Shown here: one piece after another, positions 6,391 to 7,043 of the stretch
Layout of the letters: the number at the start of each line of letters is the position of its first letter
Numbering within the stretch: position 1 is the first letter of the stretch
Assembly: GCA_002898115.1 (NCBI GenBank)
Contig: BDTL01000271.1
Coordinates: forward strand, 1-7,043
Length of the DNA stretch: 7,043 nucleotides
Origin: a bacterium BMS3Bbin02
GTDB taxonomy: Bacteria; Actinomycetota; Acidimicrobiia; Spongiisociales; UBA5794
Direction: 5' to 3'
Position numbers and translations under genes: made by a program
The notes under the pieces: generated by a model
What the model was told of the DNA's origin: nothing
Seen by the model: only the letters and a program-made list of their open reading frames with translations
Database searches by the model: none

Positions 6391-7043
6391 TCACCGGAAC
6401 ATGTCCTCTGTCGCGGGACGGACGAGGTCACTGGCGCGACCGTCGCCAGCAAGGCTTAGCCCTCGCACGATGGCCACCGGGTTACCGCTTGCTTTTCCCA
6501 TCACGAGGTCCGCAGCGGCTGCGATCTCATCGATGACAGCGACCTCGGAGACCTCCAGAACGCGACCCTGCATGTCGTGGGTTCCCTTCAAGTCGACGAC
6601 GGACAGCACCCCTGAACATCCGATCGCTACATCGGTGAGACCGCGCCGCCATGGTCGCCCGAAAGTGTCAGTCACTAACACGCCGATCTCACAGCCGAAT
6701 ACCTGTTGCAGGTGCATCCGAATGAGATGGGCCGACCTGTCGGGTTGTTTCGGGAGGAGAACAACGTTGTTCCCCTCCACGTTCGACCGGTCGACTCCGG
6801 CGTTGGCGCAGATGAGACCGTGGTGCGTCTGTGTGATGACGAGTGGACCGCGGCGGCGAATAATCTCCGCGGCTTCGTGCTCCACAATGCGGCGATAGTC
6901 GTCGTCGGTCGCCGCAGGTTCTAGTCGACCCTCGGCCTTCGAGACGATCTTGTTGGTTACAACAACGATGTCGCCGGCAATGAGACCGTCGTCGGTCGCC
7001 GCGATAGCGTCGGCGATGTGTTCAGCGACGTCGTCGCCGGGTC
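6391..7043 (-). CDS. cofE: Coenzyme F420-0:L-glutamate ligase (CofE type), 5' end cut by window
   Basis: The open frame enters from the right edge and ends at a TGA at 6391-6393, giving 216 residues. About 20 N-terminal residues are probably missing, judged from usual family length. CofE adds L-glutamate to F420-0 using GTP and a divalent metal in the cytoplasm. Family landmarks in the visible part are PGDDVAEHI (1-9), GDIVVVTNKIVSKAEGRL (23-40), HHGLICANAGVDRSNV (73-88), LLPKQPDRSA (95-104) and VTDTFGRPWRRG (123-134). DLKGTHDMQGR and DEIAAAADLVMGKASGNPVAIVRGL lie near the end. The protein stops at RPATEDMFR, about where the N-terminal CofE domain of mycobacterial FbiB passes into its C-terminal nitroreductase domain. 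So this is a stand-alone CofE rather than FbiB. The stop is three bases from the ATG of the DNA glycosylase gene. An internal GTG at 6885 lies well inside the conserved domain and is not the start. Confidence 0.95.
   Translation of the reverse strand, partial: PGDDVAEHIADAIAATDDGLIAGDIVVVTNKIVSKAEGRLEPAATDDDYRRIVEHEAAEIIRRRGPLVITQTHHGLICANAGVDRSNVEGNNVVLLPKQPDRSAHLIRMHLQQVFGCEIGVLVTDTFGRPWRRGLTDVAIGCSGVLSVVDLKGTHDMQGRVLEVSEVAVIDEIAAAADLVMGKASGNPVAIVRGLSLAGDGRASDLVRPATEDMFR

Noticed and set aside
6386..6898. A 170-codon plus-strand open frame opposite cofE
   Set aside because: Antisense shadow; the low-complexity Arg/Ser/Thr-rich translation matches no family I know, while the minus strand encodes unmistakable CofE motifs.
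1..7043. Searched for CRISPR arrays, tRNA or rRNA genes, insertion sequences, toxin-antitoxin pairs or phage-type genes
   Set aside because: No regularly spaced repeats, no tRNA-like folds noticed, no transposase or integrase motifs, and all long frames are explained by the seven genes listed.

Overview
This 7,043-base, fairly GC-rich window looks like actinobacterial chromosome. The main taxonomic pointer is a coenzyme F420 gene (CofE type) encoded next to an Fpg/Nei-family DNA glycosylase. An Acidimicrobiia-like lineage is my best guess, but it is inference from gene content and protein style only. Seven protein-coding genes fill most of the window. Two of them, one at each end, are cut by the window edges.

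Layout from left to right. Positions 1-744 (minus) hold the N-terminal 248 residues of a multi-pass O-antigen polymerase/ligase-like membrane protein. It overlaps by four bases the end of a PAPS-dependent sulfotransferase (741-1682, minus). A 109-base spacer (1683-1791) with no convincing terminator separates that from a GT4 glycosyltransferase (1792-2958, minus). A 261-base divergent intergenic region (2959-3219) carries a sigma70-like promoter whose spacer holds a 12-base palindrome. Just downstream is a nested inverted repeat that would form a hairpin at the start of the leader. This drives a short polyprenyl-phosphate sugar-1-phosphate transferase (3220-3909, plus). A strong intrinsic terminator (3940-3978) closes that gene. 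Then come three minus-strand genes: UDP-glucose/GDP-mannose-type dehydrogenase (4001-5368), an Fpg/Nei-family glycosylase (5503-6387), and the C-terminal 216 residues of CofE (6391-7043). The last two are separated by only three bases. The 134-base gap 5369-5502 shows no clear promoter or terminator.

How the genes fit together. The initiating phosphoglycosyltransferase, the GT4 enzyme, the sulfotransferase, the polymerase/ligase and the nucleotide-sugar dehydrogenase form a plausible part of a pathway for a surface or secreted polysaccharide, probably acidic (uronic acid plus sulfate). The polysaccharide chemistry is inferred from gene context. CofE and the DNA glycosylase are a separate two-gene unit at the edge of this cluster.

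I did not find a wholly new system. The points most worth a second look are the promoter/palindrome/hairpin arrangement before the phosphoglycosyltransferase, the sulfotransferase coupled to a polymerase, the Asn-to-Gly change in the glycosylase DNA-binding motif, and the single-domain CofE without the nitroreductase domain of mycobacterial FbiB.
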